A stretch of DNA of 64,000 bases from MED-G20 sp038108155 (GTDB lineage: Bacteria; Bacteroidota; Bacteroidia; Flavobacteriales_D; Parvicellaceae). Positions 46,720 through 55,460 of this stretch are shown piece after piece; position 1 is the first letter of the stretch, and every line of letters starts with the position of its first letter. The stretch is taken from contig JAYNHP010000002.1 in the NCBI GenBank assembly GCA_038108155.1, positions 27,340 to 91,339 on the forward strand, given 5' to 3'. The position numbers and the translations under genes are program-made. The notes under the pieces are model-generated. The model did no database searches and was not told where the DNA came from. It saw only the letters and a program-made list of their open reading frames with translations.

Positions 46720-47037
46720 ATGGCATTAGAATTTACTGAAGAAAATTTTGAATCTACAGCGTTAAAGTCAGACAAGCTTGTTATGGTAGATTTTTGGGCT
46801 GAGTGGTGTGGTCCTTGTCGTATGGTCGGTCCTCATGTTGAGGAACTTTCTAAAGAATACGAGGGGAAAGCTGTTGTTGGAAAAGTAAATGTCGATCTTC
46901 ATGGTGGTATTGCTGCTCAATTTGGAGTAAGAAACATCCCAACTATTGTATTTCTTAAAAATGGAGAATTAGTAGATAAGGTTGTTGGTGCAGTTCCTAA
47001 GGATCAACTTGCAGATAAGTTAGATGCTCACATTTAA
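46720..47037 (+). CDS. trxA: Thioredoxin
   Basis: A 105-residue cytoplasmic thioredoxin. The active site is FWAEWCGPCRMVGP (WCGPC near 29-33), followed by KVNVDLHGGIAAQFGVRNIP, where RNIPT supplies the cis-proline loop, and FLKNGELVDKVVGAVPK. It reduces protein disulfides such as those of ribonucleotide reductase. It has its own promoter candidate, and the stop is one base from the stop of the convergent lectin gene. GC content looks a little higher than in neighbours, in line with high expression. Confidence 0.97.
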   Translation: MALEFTEENFESTALKSDKLVMVDFWAEWCGPCRMVGPHVEELSKEYEGKAVVGKVNVDLHGGIAAQFGVRNIPTIVFLKNGELVDKVVGAVPKDQLADKLDAHI

Positions 47038-47038
47038 T

Positions 47039-48733
47039 CTATCTTACCAACATTACACTTCCATTTAGTTTTATGTCTTCTTGTTCATTTTTAAGTATGT
47101 AATAATATTGTCCATCGCTTAATCTTTTTCCATTACTGCTTTTACCATTCCAATCATTCTCGTACGGACTTTGATCAAATACTATATTACCCCACCGATT
47201 GTATATTTTTATATTAAATAAATCATTGATTCCATAAATTACAAACCTGTCGTTTACTAAATCATTATTAGGACTAAAAATATTCGGAATAATAATTTCA
47301 CTGGGAAAAATAGTAATTTCCAAACAAGAGGTGTCAAAACAATTATATTCATTCGCAGCTATTAAACAGACTGTGTAATCCCCCGGATACTTGTAAATAT
47401 GAGTAGGTTCGTATTCAATACTGGAGGAATCGTCTCCGAACGACCAATAATTAACAATCGAAGAATCTATTGAATTTTGGAAAAAATCAATTGATTCGTC
47501 AGGTTCCATTATTACAGAGCTATAACTTATAGAAATATTATGATAATTGGTATCAATAAGAAGAAAGTTGGAGGTATCTCTACAGTTATTGTTGTCTAAA
47601 ACAACTAATTGATAATTATCTGCAATAAGATTGGATATGTTTAAAGAATCGGATAAGAAATTGTTCCAATAAAACTGTATACTGTCTGCTGTAGATGTCA
47701 CTGTTATGTTGGAAATAGCTCCATTTTCTTGTCCACAATCTTCATTTTTTATTATTACAAAAGAAGTATCAATTTCTGGTCCTGATAAGTCTGGAACATA
47801 AAAGTTATGACTAGCAATACATCCCATCCCATCAGTTAATTCCAAAAAAAAGCCACCTCCATTTAAGTTAAATGTGTCTAGAGATAAGGAATTTTGGGTG
47901 TTCCAAGTCCAGCTGTAGGGGCTTATTCCTCCAACAATATTTATTCCAATAATGCTTCCGTTTTCTTGGTTGCATTTTTCACTTTCAACAACCACGTTTG
48001 AACTGTCAATTATTAAATCAGGAACATCTATGCAAAATTGGTGAAAATTGCTAGCGCCACCTGTTGAGGCTGTAAAACCCCAGAAAACCATAGGGTTGCC
48101 GTTAAATACATTATTGATTACATCACCAGTATAATTTAAAACTAGTAAATTATTATAATAGACGTTTAATAATGTTGCTACAGGATCCCATGTAATTCTT
48201 AATGGTTCAGCAATACAGTTTTCAATTTCCCCTAAGTCGTATGGCCCTGCAATATTATTGGTAGAGGTGTGAATCACATCCCCATCTAAATTAATAGAAA
48301 TATGGTCGTTAAAGATATCTCCATGAGCTGTATTTTGATAAGTATCTAAATATACTCCTAACGATGGAGAAACACCACCCAAACCCATTTGCCCACCAGA
48401 AGAACCAATACTGGTATTTAAAGGCTGAAGGGCAAATACCATTCCATCTGCTCCAGCCCATTGACTTGTGTTATTACAGCCTAAATTCACTGTAAAGCTA
48501 TAATCAAAAGGTTGGTTTAAATCGATTTGGTTTATGTTCCAGACGGAACCTGCCTTGTTGCCCATATCAGGCGTAAGTTGGTAACATTTACAGTTTATTA
48601 CACTAGCGTCTCCATTAAGTTGAAATTGTGCACTTACTTGTGCACTAAAAACGGTTAATGTCACCCAAATCAATATTATTTTAGAAAACTTAATTTTAAA
48701 TAATTTAAACAAAAGTAAAAAAACAAATTTCAA
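47039..48733 (-). CDS. Lectin-domain cell-surface protein with T9SS type B (gliding-type) C-terminus
   Basis: A 564-residue secreted protein. The only workable start is a TTG at 48733, giving a long basic signal peptide cut near VSAQ. Residues 37-245 form an L-type lectin domain (GADGMVFALQPLNTSIGSSG, SLGVYLDTYQN, NDHISINLDGD, FWGFTASTGG). SprB-like repeats follow (CNQENGSIIGINIVGGISPY and DCGQENGAISNITVT), then a PKD unit (YWSFGDDSS ... YKYPGDYTVCLIA) and the gliding-motility C-terminal domain (IPNIFSPNNDLVNDRF, IYNRWGNIVF, DGQYYYIL). It is probably a surface adhesin exported by type IX secretion. The carbohydrate it binds is unknown. Confidence 0.9.
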   Translation of the reverse strand: MKFVFLLLFKLFKIKFSKIILIWVTLTVFSAQVSAQFQLNGDASVINCKCYQLTPDMGNKAGSVWNINQIDLNQPFDYSFTVNLGCNNTSQWAGADGMVFALQPLNTSIGSSGGQMGLGGVSPSLGVYLDTYQNTAHGDIFNDHISINLDGDVIHTSTNNIAGPYDLGEIENCIAEPLRITWDPVATLLNVYYNNLLVLNYTGDVINNVFNGNPMVFWGFTASTGGASNFHQFCIDVPDLIIDSSNVVVESEKCNQENGSIIGINIVGGISPYSWTWNTQNSLSLDTFNLNGGGFFLELTDGMGCIASHNFYVPDLSGPEIDTSFVIIKNEDCGQENGAISNITVTSTADSIQFYWNNFLSDSLNISNLIADNYQLVVLDNNNCRDTSNFLLIDTNYHNISISYSSVIMEPDESIDFFQNSIDSSIVNYWSFGDDSSSIEYEPTHIYKYPGDYTVCLIAANEYNCFDTSCLEITIFPSEIIIPNIFSPNNDLVNDRFVIYGINDLFNIKIYNRWGNIVFDQSPYENDWNGKSSNGKRLSDGQYYYILKNEQEDIKLNGSVMLVR

Positions 48734-48807
48734 TCATATAATATTCTCACATTGATTACGTTTCTTTATATTTAATAAAATCTATTTTTAAAAATTGTGA
48801 CTTACAA

Positions 48808-49515
48808 ATGAAAATTACACTTATTGGCTATGGAAAGATGGGAAAACTTTTAGAGATAAAAGCCAAGGAGAGAAACCATGTCATTTCTAAAATACTAAAA
48901 AACCAAAATTGGATTTCTCAAGACTTAATGGACTCGGATATGGCTATAGATTTTTCAAGTCCAGATTCTGCTGTAGATAATATTCATAAAGCCTTTAAGG
49001 CAAATGTTCCGATTGTTGTTGGTACAACAGGGTGGAACAAAGATTTTGATAAAGTAAAAAATTGGTGTAATGAATATAACGGAGCAATTCTACCTTCCTC
49101 CAATTTTTCTTTGGGCGTAAATATTTTTTTTGAAATAAATAAGCAGCTGTCAAAAATAATGAATCAGCAAAATTCATATTCCGTAAAAATAAGTGAGACT
49201 CATCACACCGAAAAAGTAGATTCTCCAAGCGGAACAGCAATCACTACAGCAGAAATAATTCTTGATCAAATGGACCATTATTCAAACTGGGTCTCGAATA
49301 CTTCTAATTATGGTAATAAATTACCTATAATTGCAAAAAGACAAGAAGGTGTAGCTGGAACACATGAAGTTATTTACGAAAGTAATATTGACGAGTTATC
49401 CATTTGCCACAGAGCAAAAAACAGGGAAGGATTTGCTATTGGGGCAATTATTGCTGCAGAATTTTTATATAATAAAAAAGGACTTTTTTCTATGAAAGAC
49501 GTCGTAAAATTTTAA
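48808..49515 (+). CDS. dapB: 4-hydroxy-tetrahydrodipicolinate reductase
   Basis: A 235-residue enzyme of the diaminopimelate-lysine pathway, needed for cell wall cross-links. The nucleotide-binding loop is IGYGKMGKLL near 4-13, then VVGTTGWN near 71-78, SSNFSLGVNIFF, and the catalytic block ETHHTEKVDSPSGTAI (about 131-146). This short form is usual in Bacteroidota. It is followed by lepB after one base. dapA lies 12 kb away rather than adjacent. Confidence 0.96.
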   Translation: MKITLIGYGKMGKLLEIKAKERNHVISKILKNQNWISQDLMDSDMAIDFSSPDSAVDNIHKAFKANVPIVVGTTGWNKDFDKVKNWCNEYNGAILPSSNFSLGVNIFFEINKQLSKIMNQQNSYSVKISETHHTEKVDSPSGTAITTAEIILDQMDHYSNWVSNTSNYGNKLPIIAKRQEGVAGTHEVIYESNIDELSICHRAKNREGFAIGAIIAAEFLYNKKGLFSMKDVVKF

Positions 49516-49516
49516 G

Positions 49517-51367
49517 ATGATACCATATATTTTATTAATGCTAATGATCGTTGTTTATTTCTTTTCTCTTGGAAAGATTTTTGAAAAGAATGGTCGCCAA
49601 ACGTGGGAGGGTTATGCTCCGATTTACAATATTTACGTATGGTTAAAAATCATTAAGAAACCATGGTGGTGGATTTTCTTTTTCCCAATTCCATTTGTAA
49701 ACTTAATTGTTGCTATTGGTTGTAATGTTGAAACCGCAAGACTATTTGGAAAATATTCTGTTAAAGATACATTGTTAATGATTTTATTGCCTTGGTATTA
49801 TATGCCTTATTTAGCATTTGATTCTAAAAATGTAGTGGTAGAACCCACAGACTGGTCCAAAGTAAAAGACAGGGAGCAGAGAAAGTGGCATGATCAGATA
49901 ACTCTTTTTTTTATTGCTCCATTTGTAGGCCACGGGCTGTATTTTATTTTTAGACTTATTGGTTCAAAAGACAAGCCCAATAAAAAAACAATGGCTGCAG
50001 ATTGGACCAATGCTCTAGGATTTGCAATTGTTGCTGCATCTATTATAAGGTCTCTATTTTTTGAAGCTTTTACAATTCCAACAGGCTCTATGGAAAAAAC
50101 AATGAGAATTGGAGACTATCTATTTGTAAATAAAATGAAATATGGAGCAAAGTTGCCTCAAACACCAATTTCTGTTCCTTTTGTTCATAATAGATTGCCT
50201 TTCACTTTTATTCCCTCATATGTAGACTGGTTTAGTTCTGATTACAGAAGACTATTTGGATATGGTGAAATTAAAAGAGGAGATATTATGGTATTTAATT
50301 GGCCTGTTGGAGATTCAGTAATTGTTCATAACGGAGTAATTGCCCACGATTATTATGCCATATTAAGGAACCAGGCCTTTATTAATTGTGTTAGAGATTT
50401 AAAAGCTTACAATAGTGATGGAATTAATTTAAGTTACGATAGGTATCAGCCATTAGAATCGAAATATTTAAATTCTGCAAGACAAAAGTTAATTAATGGT
50501 GGTGGCTTAAGTCAGTCTCCGGTAGGCCCAATAGAAAAAACTGGTGGAATTGCTACCCTGCCAACCGATAAAAAGGAAAACTATATAAAACGTTGTGTTG
50601 CTGTTGGTGGAGATACCTTGGAAATTAAAGACAATCTACTTTATATAAACAGTCAACCAGAAGAAAAAAAAGACGAGGTTGTGTTTACTTATAATTTCTA
50701 TTTTAAACCTGGGTCTTATATTCCACAAGACAAAATTCTAGAGGATTATGAAATTTACAGTGACCAGCATTCAAGATCAAATATTGAAAATAAATACATT
50801 AAAGTTGTAGATACTTCCTACAAGGACTCTTTAGTTTATACAGAAAAATTAGTTGCTTTTAGTAGAGAACAAATAACCTGTTCCCCAGAGACAGCTAAAA
50901 TGCTTTCTAGATATTCTGGTTTAGATAGTATGAGTCAAGAAATACATCCAAAAGGTTTTAATTATTCAGTTTATGGTCAGTTCTATCCATATTTTCCAAA
51001 CCATCCTTCTTTTGATTGGTCTAGAGATAATTATGGTCCACTTATAGTTCCAAAAAGTGGGTGGACAGTCGAACTTAGCGATTCTACGTGGATACTTTAC
51101 AAACGAGCTATAGAAGTTTACGAAAAAAATAAAGTTTCTGTTAACTCCAATGGAGATTTCCTTATAAATGATAAAATAAGTACTGAATATACCTTTCAAC
51201 AAAATTATTATTGGTTGATGGGAGACAATAGGCATGGTTCGGCAGATTCACGATGTTGGGGTTTTGTTCCTGAAGATCACGTTGTTGGTACTGCATCTTT
51301 TGTTTGGTTTTCTAAACATCCTGAAACAGGAATTAGATGGGATAGAATTTTCTCTACAGTTCATTAA
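49517..51367 (+). CDS. lepB: Signal peptidase I with N-terminal DUF5684-like membrane domain
   Basis: A 616-residue membrane protease that cleaves Sec signal peptides. The first 150 residues are an added membrane unit (GRQTWEGYAPIYNIYVWLKI and further hydrophobic segments) of the DUF5684 type common in Bacteroidota signal peptidases. A further membrane segment precedes the catalytic Ser in IPTGSMEKTMRIGDYLFVNK (near 190); the Lys is in KRCVAVGGDTLEI (near 355), and GDNRHGSADSR plus WGFVPEDHVVG close the fold. A large insert of about 150 residues lies between them and the last box. Its stop overlaps the WbqC-like start by one base. Confidence 0.95.
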   Translation: MIPYILLMLMIVVYFFSLGKIFEKNGRQTWEGYAPIYNIYVWLKIIKKPWWWIFFFPIPFVNLIVAIGCNVETARLFGKYSVKDTLLMILLPWYYMPYLAFDSKNVVVEPTDWSKVKDREQRKWHDQITLFFIAPFVGHGLYFIFRLIGSKDKPNKKTMAADWTNALGFAIVAASIIRSLFFEAFTIPTGSMEKTMRIGDYLFVNKMKYGAKLPQTPISVPFVHNRLPFTFIPSYVDWFSSDYRRLFGYGEIKRGDIMVFNWPVGDSVIVHNGVIAHDYYAILRNQAFINCVRDLKAYNSDGINLSYDRYQPLESKYLNSARQKLINGGGLSQSPVGPIEKTGGIATLPTDKKENYIKRCVAVGGDTLEIKDNLLYINSQPEEKKDEVVFTYNFYFKPGSYIPQDKILEDYEIYSDQHSRSNIENKYIKVVDTSYKDSLVYTEKLVAFSREQITCSPETAKMLSRYSGLDSMSQEIHPKGFNYSVYGQFYPYFPNHPSFDWSRDNYGPLIVPKSGWTVELSDSTWILYKRAIEVYEKNKVSVNSNGDFLINDKISTEYTFQQNYYWLMGDNRHGSADSRCWGFVPEDHVVGTASFVWFSKHPETGIRWDRIFSTVH

Positions 51368-51975
51368 TGAAGACTGTCCTTAGTTCGGTCTATGCTGGTA
51401 ATCTTATGTATTATTCGGTTCTTGCAAAATCCTCTCAGGTATATATCGATAGATTTGAGAATTTTCGAAAGCAAACTTATAGAAACAGGTGTGTCATTTC
51501 TAGTCCGAATGGACCGCTTAAGTTAATAATACCTACTATTAGAATATCCAAAAATATTGTCAAGGATGTAAAAATTGACAACCATCACAATTGGAGAAAA
51601 ATCCATTGGAAGTCTTTGGAAAGTTCTTATAGATCTTCCCCTTATTTTGAGTTTTATGAAGACGAATTTATGCCCCTGTATTTTGAAAAAAAAATAGAAT
51701 ATTTATTGGATTTTAACCAGCAACTTAATTTAGTTCTTTTAAGGTGTTTAAATCTGGATACAGAAATTATATTTTCTGATTCCTACATAGAAAAAGAAGG
51801 GAAGATTAATGATTTTAGAGATATAATTCATCCAAGTTCAGTACCAACAGAAACAGTAAAAAAAATAAAGTATAGCCAAGTGTTTCAGGAAAGTCAAGAT
51901 TTTATTTATAACCTAAGTGTATATGATTTGTTGTTCAATCAGGGTCCGTTGGCGAAACAATTTCTGGATTTGTAG
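51367..51975 (+). CDS. WbqC-family protein
   Basis: A 202-residue cytoplasmic protein of the WbqC-like family, found in O-antigen and other surface-glycan loci and sometimes proposed to be cysteine-protease-like. Typical blocks are YSVLAKSSQVYIDRFENFRK (about 17-36), YRNRCVISSPNGPLKLIIP, HHNWRKIHWKSLESSYRSS (about 74-92) and SVYDLLFNQG near the C-terminus. It is coupled to lepB. Its last 41 bases overlap the 3' end of the convergent beta-lactamase-like gene, one of the larger convergent overlaps in the window. Enzymatic role is not known. Confidence 0.9.
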   Translation: MKTVLSSVYAGNLMYYSVLAKSSQVYIDRFENFRKQTYRNRCVISSPNGPLKLIIPTIRISKNIVKDVKIDNHHNWRKIHWKSLESSYRSSPYFEFYEDEFMPLYFEKKIEYLLDFNQQLNLVLLRCLNLDTEIIFSDSYIEKEGKINDFRDIIHPSSVPTETVKKIKYSQVFQESQDFIYNLSVYDLLFNQGPLAKQFLDL

Positions 51976-53776
51976 AGTAGTTACAGGCATTGCTAATTAC
52001 ATTCATTACCTCAGTTCTTATATTCATGCTTATTAATTTGTGATTTTCAGCATCTGGATAAACCCTATTGGATAGAAAAACGTAGAGAATACCACTTTTA
52101 GGATCTGCCCATGTTAAGTTTCCTGTAAATCCAGAATGTCCAAAGCTATCAAAGGAAACACATTCAAAACAGGTTGGTCCGCCAGCACCATCTCTAACAG
52201 GTTTGTCAAATGCAATTCCTCTTCTGTTTTTATTAGAATTGTAATAAGGAGAGGAGGTATATTTTTCAATAATATCCGAACTTAAAATAGTATCTCCGCC
52301 ATAAATACCTTTGTTTAAATACATCTGCATGATTACAGCTAGATCATTTGCGTTTGAAAAAAGACCTGCATGTCCACCAACTCCGCCTAAAAGAGCAGCC
52401 CCTTGGTCATGAACATATCCGTGTATTAGTTGATGTCTAAAAAATGTGTCATTTTCAGTTGGTGTTATCCTACTTAAATCCCATTTATTAAGTGGGTTGT
52501 AACCGATATTTTGAAGTCCAATTTTGCTGTATATATTTTCTGCAATCAGGTCTTGGCTATTAAAGGTGATTTTTTTAATTATTTCGTTAATGAAATAATA
52601 CCCTACATCGCTGTATTTATATTTTTTATTTTTATTGATGTCTGTAGAGAGTATTCTTTCAAAAATAGTATCTCTGTAGGAGCTTAGCATATATAAGTTT
52701 TTTGCGACTAGGCTCTGGTGAATATTAGACGGAAGCTTGCTGTAGAGTTCATAGGATGGCATTCCTTCATTTAGTGTTTGCACATAAAATGGTATCCAAG
52801 AAGCCAAACCAGCTTGGTGGGTTAAAATTTCTTTTAGTACTAAATTTTTATATTCTGTAGAGTCTAATATTTCTGGCAAATAATATCCAAGGGTAGAGTC
52901 TACACTAAATCTGTTTTCAGATTCTAGTTGCATTAATATTAAAGCAGAACTTGCAATTTTTGTGATGGAAGCCAAGTCGTATATATCAGAATTTTCAACT
53001 TTTTTTGAACTACTATCGTAGGTGTGATTTCCGAAAGATTTGTTAAAGAATACATTTCCGTCCTTGGCTGCTAATATTTGACAACCTGGCATAGCATGAT
53101 TATCTATGCCATTATTCACTATCGAATCAATTTTATAAAGTATACTATCGTTTATATTTAGTTCATTAGGGTTTAAATAGGAAAGTCTAGTTTTTGAAGT
53201 GGTTAGTCCATCTCCAGATTGGTAATTTTCACATAAATTATTTTCTAAATAATTACTACAGGATAGACCACCAAAAACAACCTGGCTAGCATGTTTAAGA
53301 TTTTTAGGTTTAGAGTTAGGGTTATATAATATTGCTTGACAGCTATTGATGATAAGATCTTCAAAAAAGAGTTTTTTTCCGTGAACATAGTTTAGAATTA
53401 TTTTATTTTTTGAACTTATTTCTTGGATTAAATTGGCAATTTCAAAGTGAATGGTGTCTGTGTTTATAATAATAAGATTAAAACTTTTTAGTTCTTTTTC
53501 CATTGCTCTAATCATTCTGTTAGAGGAGAAAGTGTTGAAATGAAAATGGTCAATATTGGTATAGTTGTCACAAGATTCCTCAAAACTATTTAAGTTATTG
53601 GAGGATAGATTTAAGGTTGCAATTTTTAAGGTGTCAAGTTTTTTTAAGGGGATTATATTTTCAGAGTTTTTTAAAAGAACAGTGGAATGAAAATTTGTAG
53701 AATCTTTAGAAAAAAAGCCATTGGACCATGTTAGGGCAAATAAAAACACCCATAATTTTAAAATAATTTTGCTCAT
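51935..53776 (-). CDS. Secreted serine hydrolase: GH3 C-terminal remnant joined to a beta-lactamase domain
   Basis: A 613-residue protein with a signal peptide (about 5-20). The segment that follows directly (STVLLKNSENIIPLKKLD at 31-48, then an alpha/beta region to about 200) is the C-terminal domain of glycoside hydrolase family 3. In the usual Bacteroidota fusion this is preceded by a TIM barrel of about 350 residues with the catalytic Asp; here that barrel is absent. From about 205 there is a class C beta-lactamase-like hydrolase with SITK (Ser270, Lys273), YSD at 388-390 in place of the classical YxN, and HSGFTG from 547. It should act in the periplasm, possibly on peptidoglycan fragments. 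Its glycosidase activity is presumably lost. Confidence 0.88.
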   Translation of the reverse strand: MSKIILKLWVFLFALTWSNGFFSKDSTNFHSTVLLKNSENIIPLKKLDTLKIATLNLSSNNLNSFEESCDNYTNIDHFHFNTFSSNRMIRAMEKELKSFNLIIINTDTIHFEIANLIQEISSKNKIILNYVHGKKLFFEDLIINSCQAILYNPNSKPKNLKHASQVVFGGLSCSNYLENNLCENYQSGDGLTTSKTRLSYLNPNELNINDSILYKIDSIVNNGIDNHAMPGCQILAAKDGNVFFNKSFGNHTYDSSSKKVENSDIYDLASITKIASSALILMQLESENRFSVDSTLGYYLPEILDSTEYKNLVLKEILTHQAGLASWIPFYVQTLNEGMPSYELYSKLPSNIHQSLVAKNLYMLSSYRDTIFERILSTDINKNKKYKYSDVGYYFINEIIKKITFNSQDLIAENIYSKIGLQNIGYNPLNKWDLSRITPTENDTFFRHQLIHGYVHDQGAALLGGVGGHAGLFSNANDLAVIMQMYLNKGIYGGDTILSSDIIEKYTSSPYYNSNKNRRGIAFDKPVRDGAGGPTCFECVSFDSFGHSGFTGNLTWADPKSGILYVFLSNRVYPDAENHKLISMNIRTEVMNVISNACNYSTNPEIVSPTDPD

Positions 53777-53792
53777 TTATCTTTTTAACTTG

Positions 53793-53840
53793 AAAATTAA
53801 ATCAATATTAATTTTTATTTGTTTTAAAATTAAATCAATA
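53793..53840. repeat. Pair of 15-base direct repeats upstream of the beta-lactamase-like gene
   Basis: AAAATTAAATCAATA occurs at 53793-53807 and again at 53826-53840, 33 bases apart, in the 211-base gap between two leftward genes. The repeat is AT-rich, so a regulator-binding role is only a possibility. The rest of the gap holds nothing I recognise. Confidence 0.35.
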
Positions 53841-53987
53841 AAAAAAGTTTAGGAAAAATGAAATGTTGATAAAGTCCTAAATAATTTAAGATATTAGAAT
53901 CCTTAAAATTTATTGTTGTCTTTTGACTTAAAGGCTTCGAGATAAGTACCATTCAATGGATCTTAGACCTTATTATACTAATCAATC

Positions 53988-55241
53988 TTAAGCATTGGTA
54001 TCTAATACCTTGTCGGAATGGTATTCACCAGCATCTAATTTCGATTTAATTTTATTAAATGTACTAATGGTATATTCAACATCTTCTAAAGAGTGAGAAG
54101 CAGTTGGAATTAATCTTAATAAAATAACATCTTTAGGAACCACAGGATAAACAACAATGGAACAGAAAAGATCATAGTTTTCTCTTAAGTCAAATGTTAA
54201 ATTAGTAGCCTCTCCCAAAGTTCCACTTAGCATAACAGGTGTTACACAGGAATTGGTATTGCCCAAATTAAATCCAGAACTTTTAAGTCCCGTTTGTAAG
54301 GCATTTGCAATTTCCCAAAGCTTGTCTTTTTGCTCTTTGGACTTAAGTAATTCTAACCTTTTTAAACCACCAACCACTAGTGGCATAGGAAGTGATTTGG
54401 CAAATATTTGAGACCTCATATTGTATGCTAAATAATTGATAACATCGTCTGTACTACAAACAAAAGCGCCAACACTTGCCATAGATTTTGCAAATGTTCC
54501 AAATAAAACATCTATTTCATCTTGAACACCTTGCTCTTCACCTGCACCTTGTCCTTTTTCTCCAAGAGTTCCAAATCCATGCGCATCGTCAACAAATATT
54601 CGAAAGTTAAACTTTCCAGATTTTCTATACTCTATTATTTCTTTAAGTTTTCCCTGGTCACCACTCATTCCAAAAACACCTTCTGTAACTACTAATATAC
54701 CTCCGCCAGTTTGGTTAGCTATTTTAGTGGCAACAGTCATCTGTTTTTCAAAACTTTCCATGTCGTTGTGAAGAAAAACTTTTCTTTTTCCTTGGTGAAG
54801 TCTAACTCCATCTACCATACAAGCATGAGATTCACTATCGTAAACTATAACATCGTTTCTATCTACCAAAGCTTCTATTGTAGACATACAACCTTGATAA
54901 CCAAAATTCAACAAGTAACATGCTTCCATGTCCATAAAGTCAGCAAGTTCTCTTTCTAACTTTTCATGTTCGCTGGTCTGACCAGACATCATTCTAGCAC
55001 CCATAGGGTAGCCGAGTCCCCATTTTTTGGAAGCTTCAGTATCAGCTTCTCTAACTTCTGGATGGTTGGACAAGCCTAGATAATTATTAATACTCCATGT
55101 AAGTACTTCTTTTCCTTTAAAAAACATTCTCGGAGCAATATCACCTTCTAACTTTGGGAATGTAAAGTAACCATGAGATTCCTTAGCATGTTGTCCCAAT
55201 GGTCCCCTATTGTTTTTTATTTTGTCAAAAATATCTTTCAT
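53988..55241 (-). CDS. PLP-dependent alpha-oxoamine synthase (serine/cysteate acyltransferase-like)
   Basis: A 417-residue cytoplasmic enzyme of the family that joins an amino acid to an acyl-CoA or acyl-ACP with loss of CO2. Visible are YPMGARMMSGQTSEHEKLE near 78-96, ESHACMVDG with the PLP-stacking His near 139, VDDAHGFGTLG near 217-227 and the Schiff-base Lys252 in GTFAKSMASVGAF. This highly conserved Bacteroidota member may be serine palmitoyltransferase for sphingolipids or the cysteate enzyme for sulfonolipids; glycine C-acetyltransferase is less likely. Nothing in the sequence alone settles the amino acid. It has its own promoter and no lipid gene beside it. Confidence 0.88.
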   Translation of the reverse strand: MKDIFDKIKNNRGPLGQHAKESHGYFTFPKLEGDIAPRMFFKGKEVLTWSINNYLGLSNHPEVREADTEASKKWGLGYPMGARMMSGQTSEHEKLERELADFMDMEACYLLNFGYQGCMSTIEALVDRNDVIVYDSESHACMVDGVRLHQGKRKVFLHNDMESFEKQMTVATKIANQTGGGILVVTEGVFGMSGDQGKLKEIIEYRKSGKFNFRIFVDDAHGFGTLGEKGQGAGEEQGVQDEIDVLFGTFAKSMASVGAFVCSTDDVINYLAYNMRSQIFAKSLPMPLVVGGLKRLELLKSKEQKDKLWEIANALQTGLKSSGFNLGNTNSCVTPVMLSGTLGEATNLTFDLRENYDLFCSIVVYPVVPKDVILLRLIPTASHSLEDVEYTISTFNKIKSKLDAGEYHSDKVLDTNA

Positions 55242-55268
55242 AACTCTGATTCAAAATAGAATTTTAGC

Positions 55269-55300
55269 CAAAATTATAACACTTTAATCGCCTGTGGCAA
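55269..55300 (-). promoter_or_regulatory. Bacteroidota-type promoter for the alpha-oxoamine synthase
   Basis: On the leftward strand, TTG at 55300-55298 and TAATTTTG at 55276-55269 are 21 bases apart, within the range of Bacteroidota -33/-7 pairs. Transcription would start near 55262, about 20 bases before the ATG at 55241. Confidence 0.55.
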
Positions 55301-55460
55301 TTTTGTTTTAGTTTTATTAACATATCTATTCACATACTTTATCAATTATCTTAAATATTATTAGGAATATAATTTTATATTAGAATTGACTTTTCAAATT
55401 GGATAAATCTTTTACAGAATTAAAATATCTTGTACTTACCTTAAAACAATAACTTTTTAA

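Noticed and set aside
53877..53987. Terminator or regulatory RNA in the gap between the oxoamine synthase and beta-lactamase-like genes
   Set aside because: I found no stem followed by a T run on the leftward strand; the gap is plain AT-rich sequence apart from the short direct repeat.
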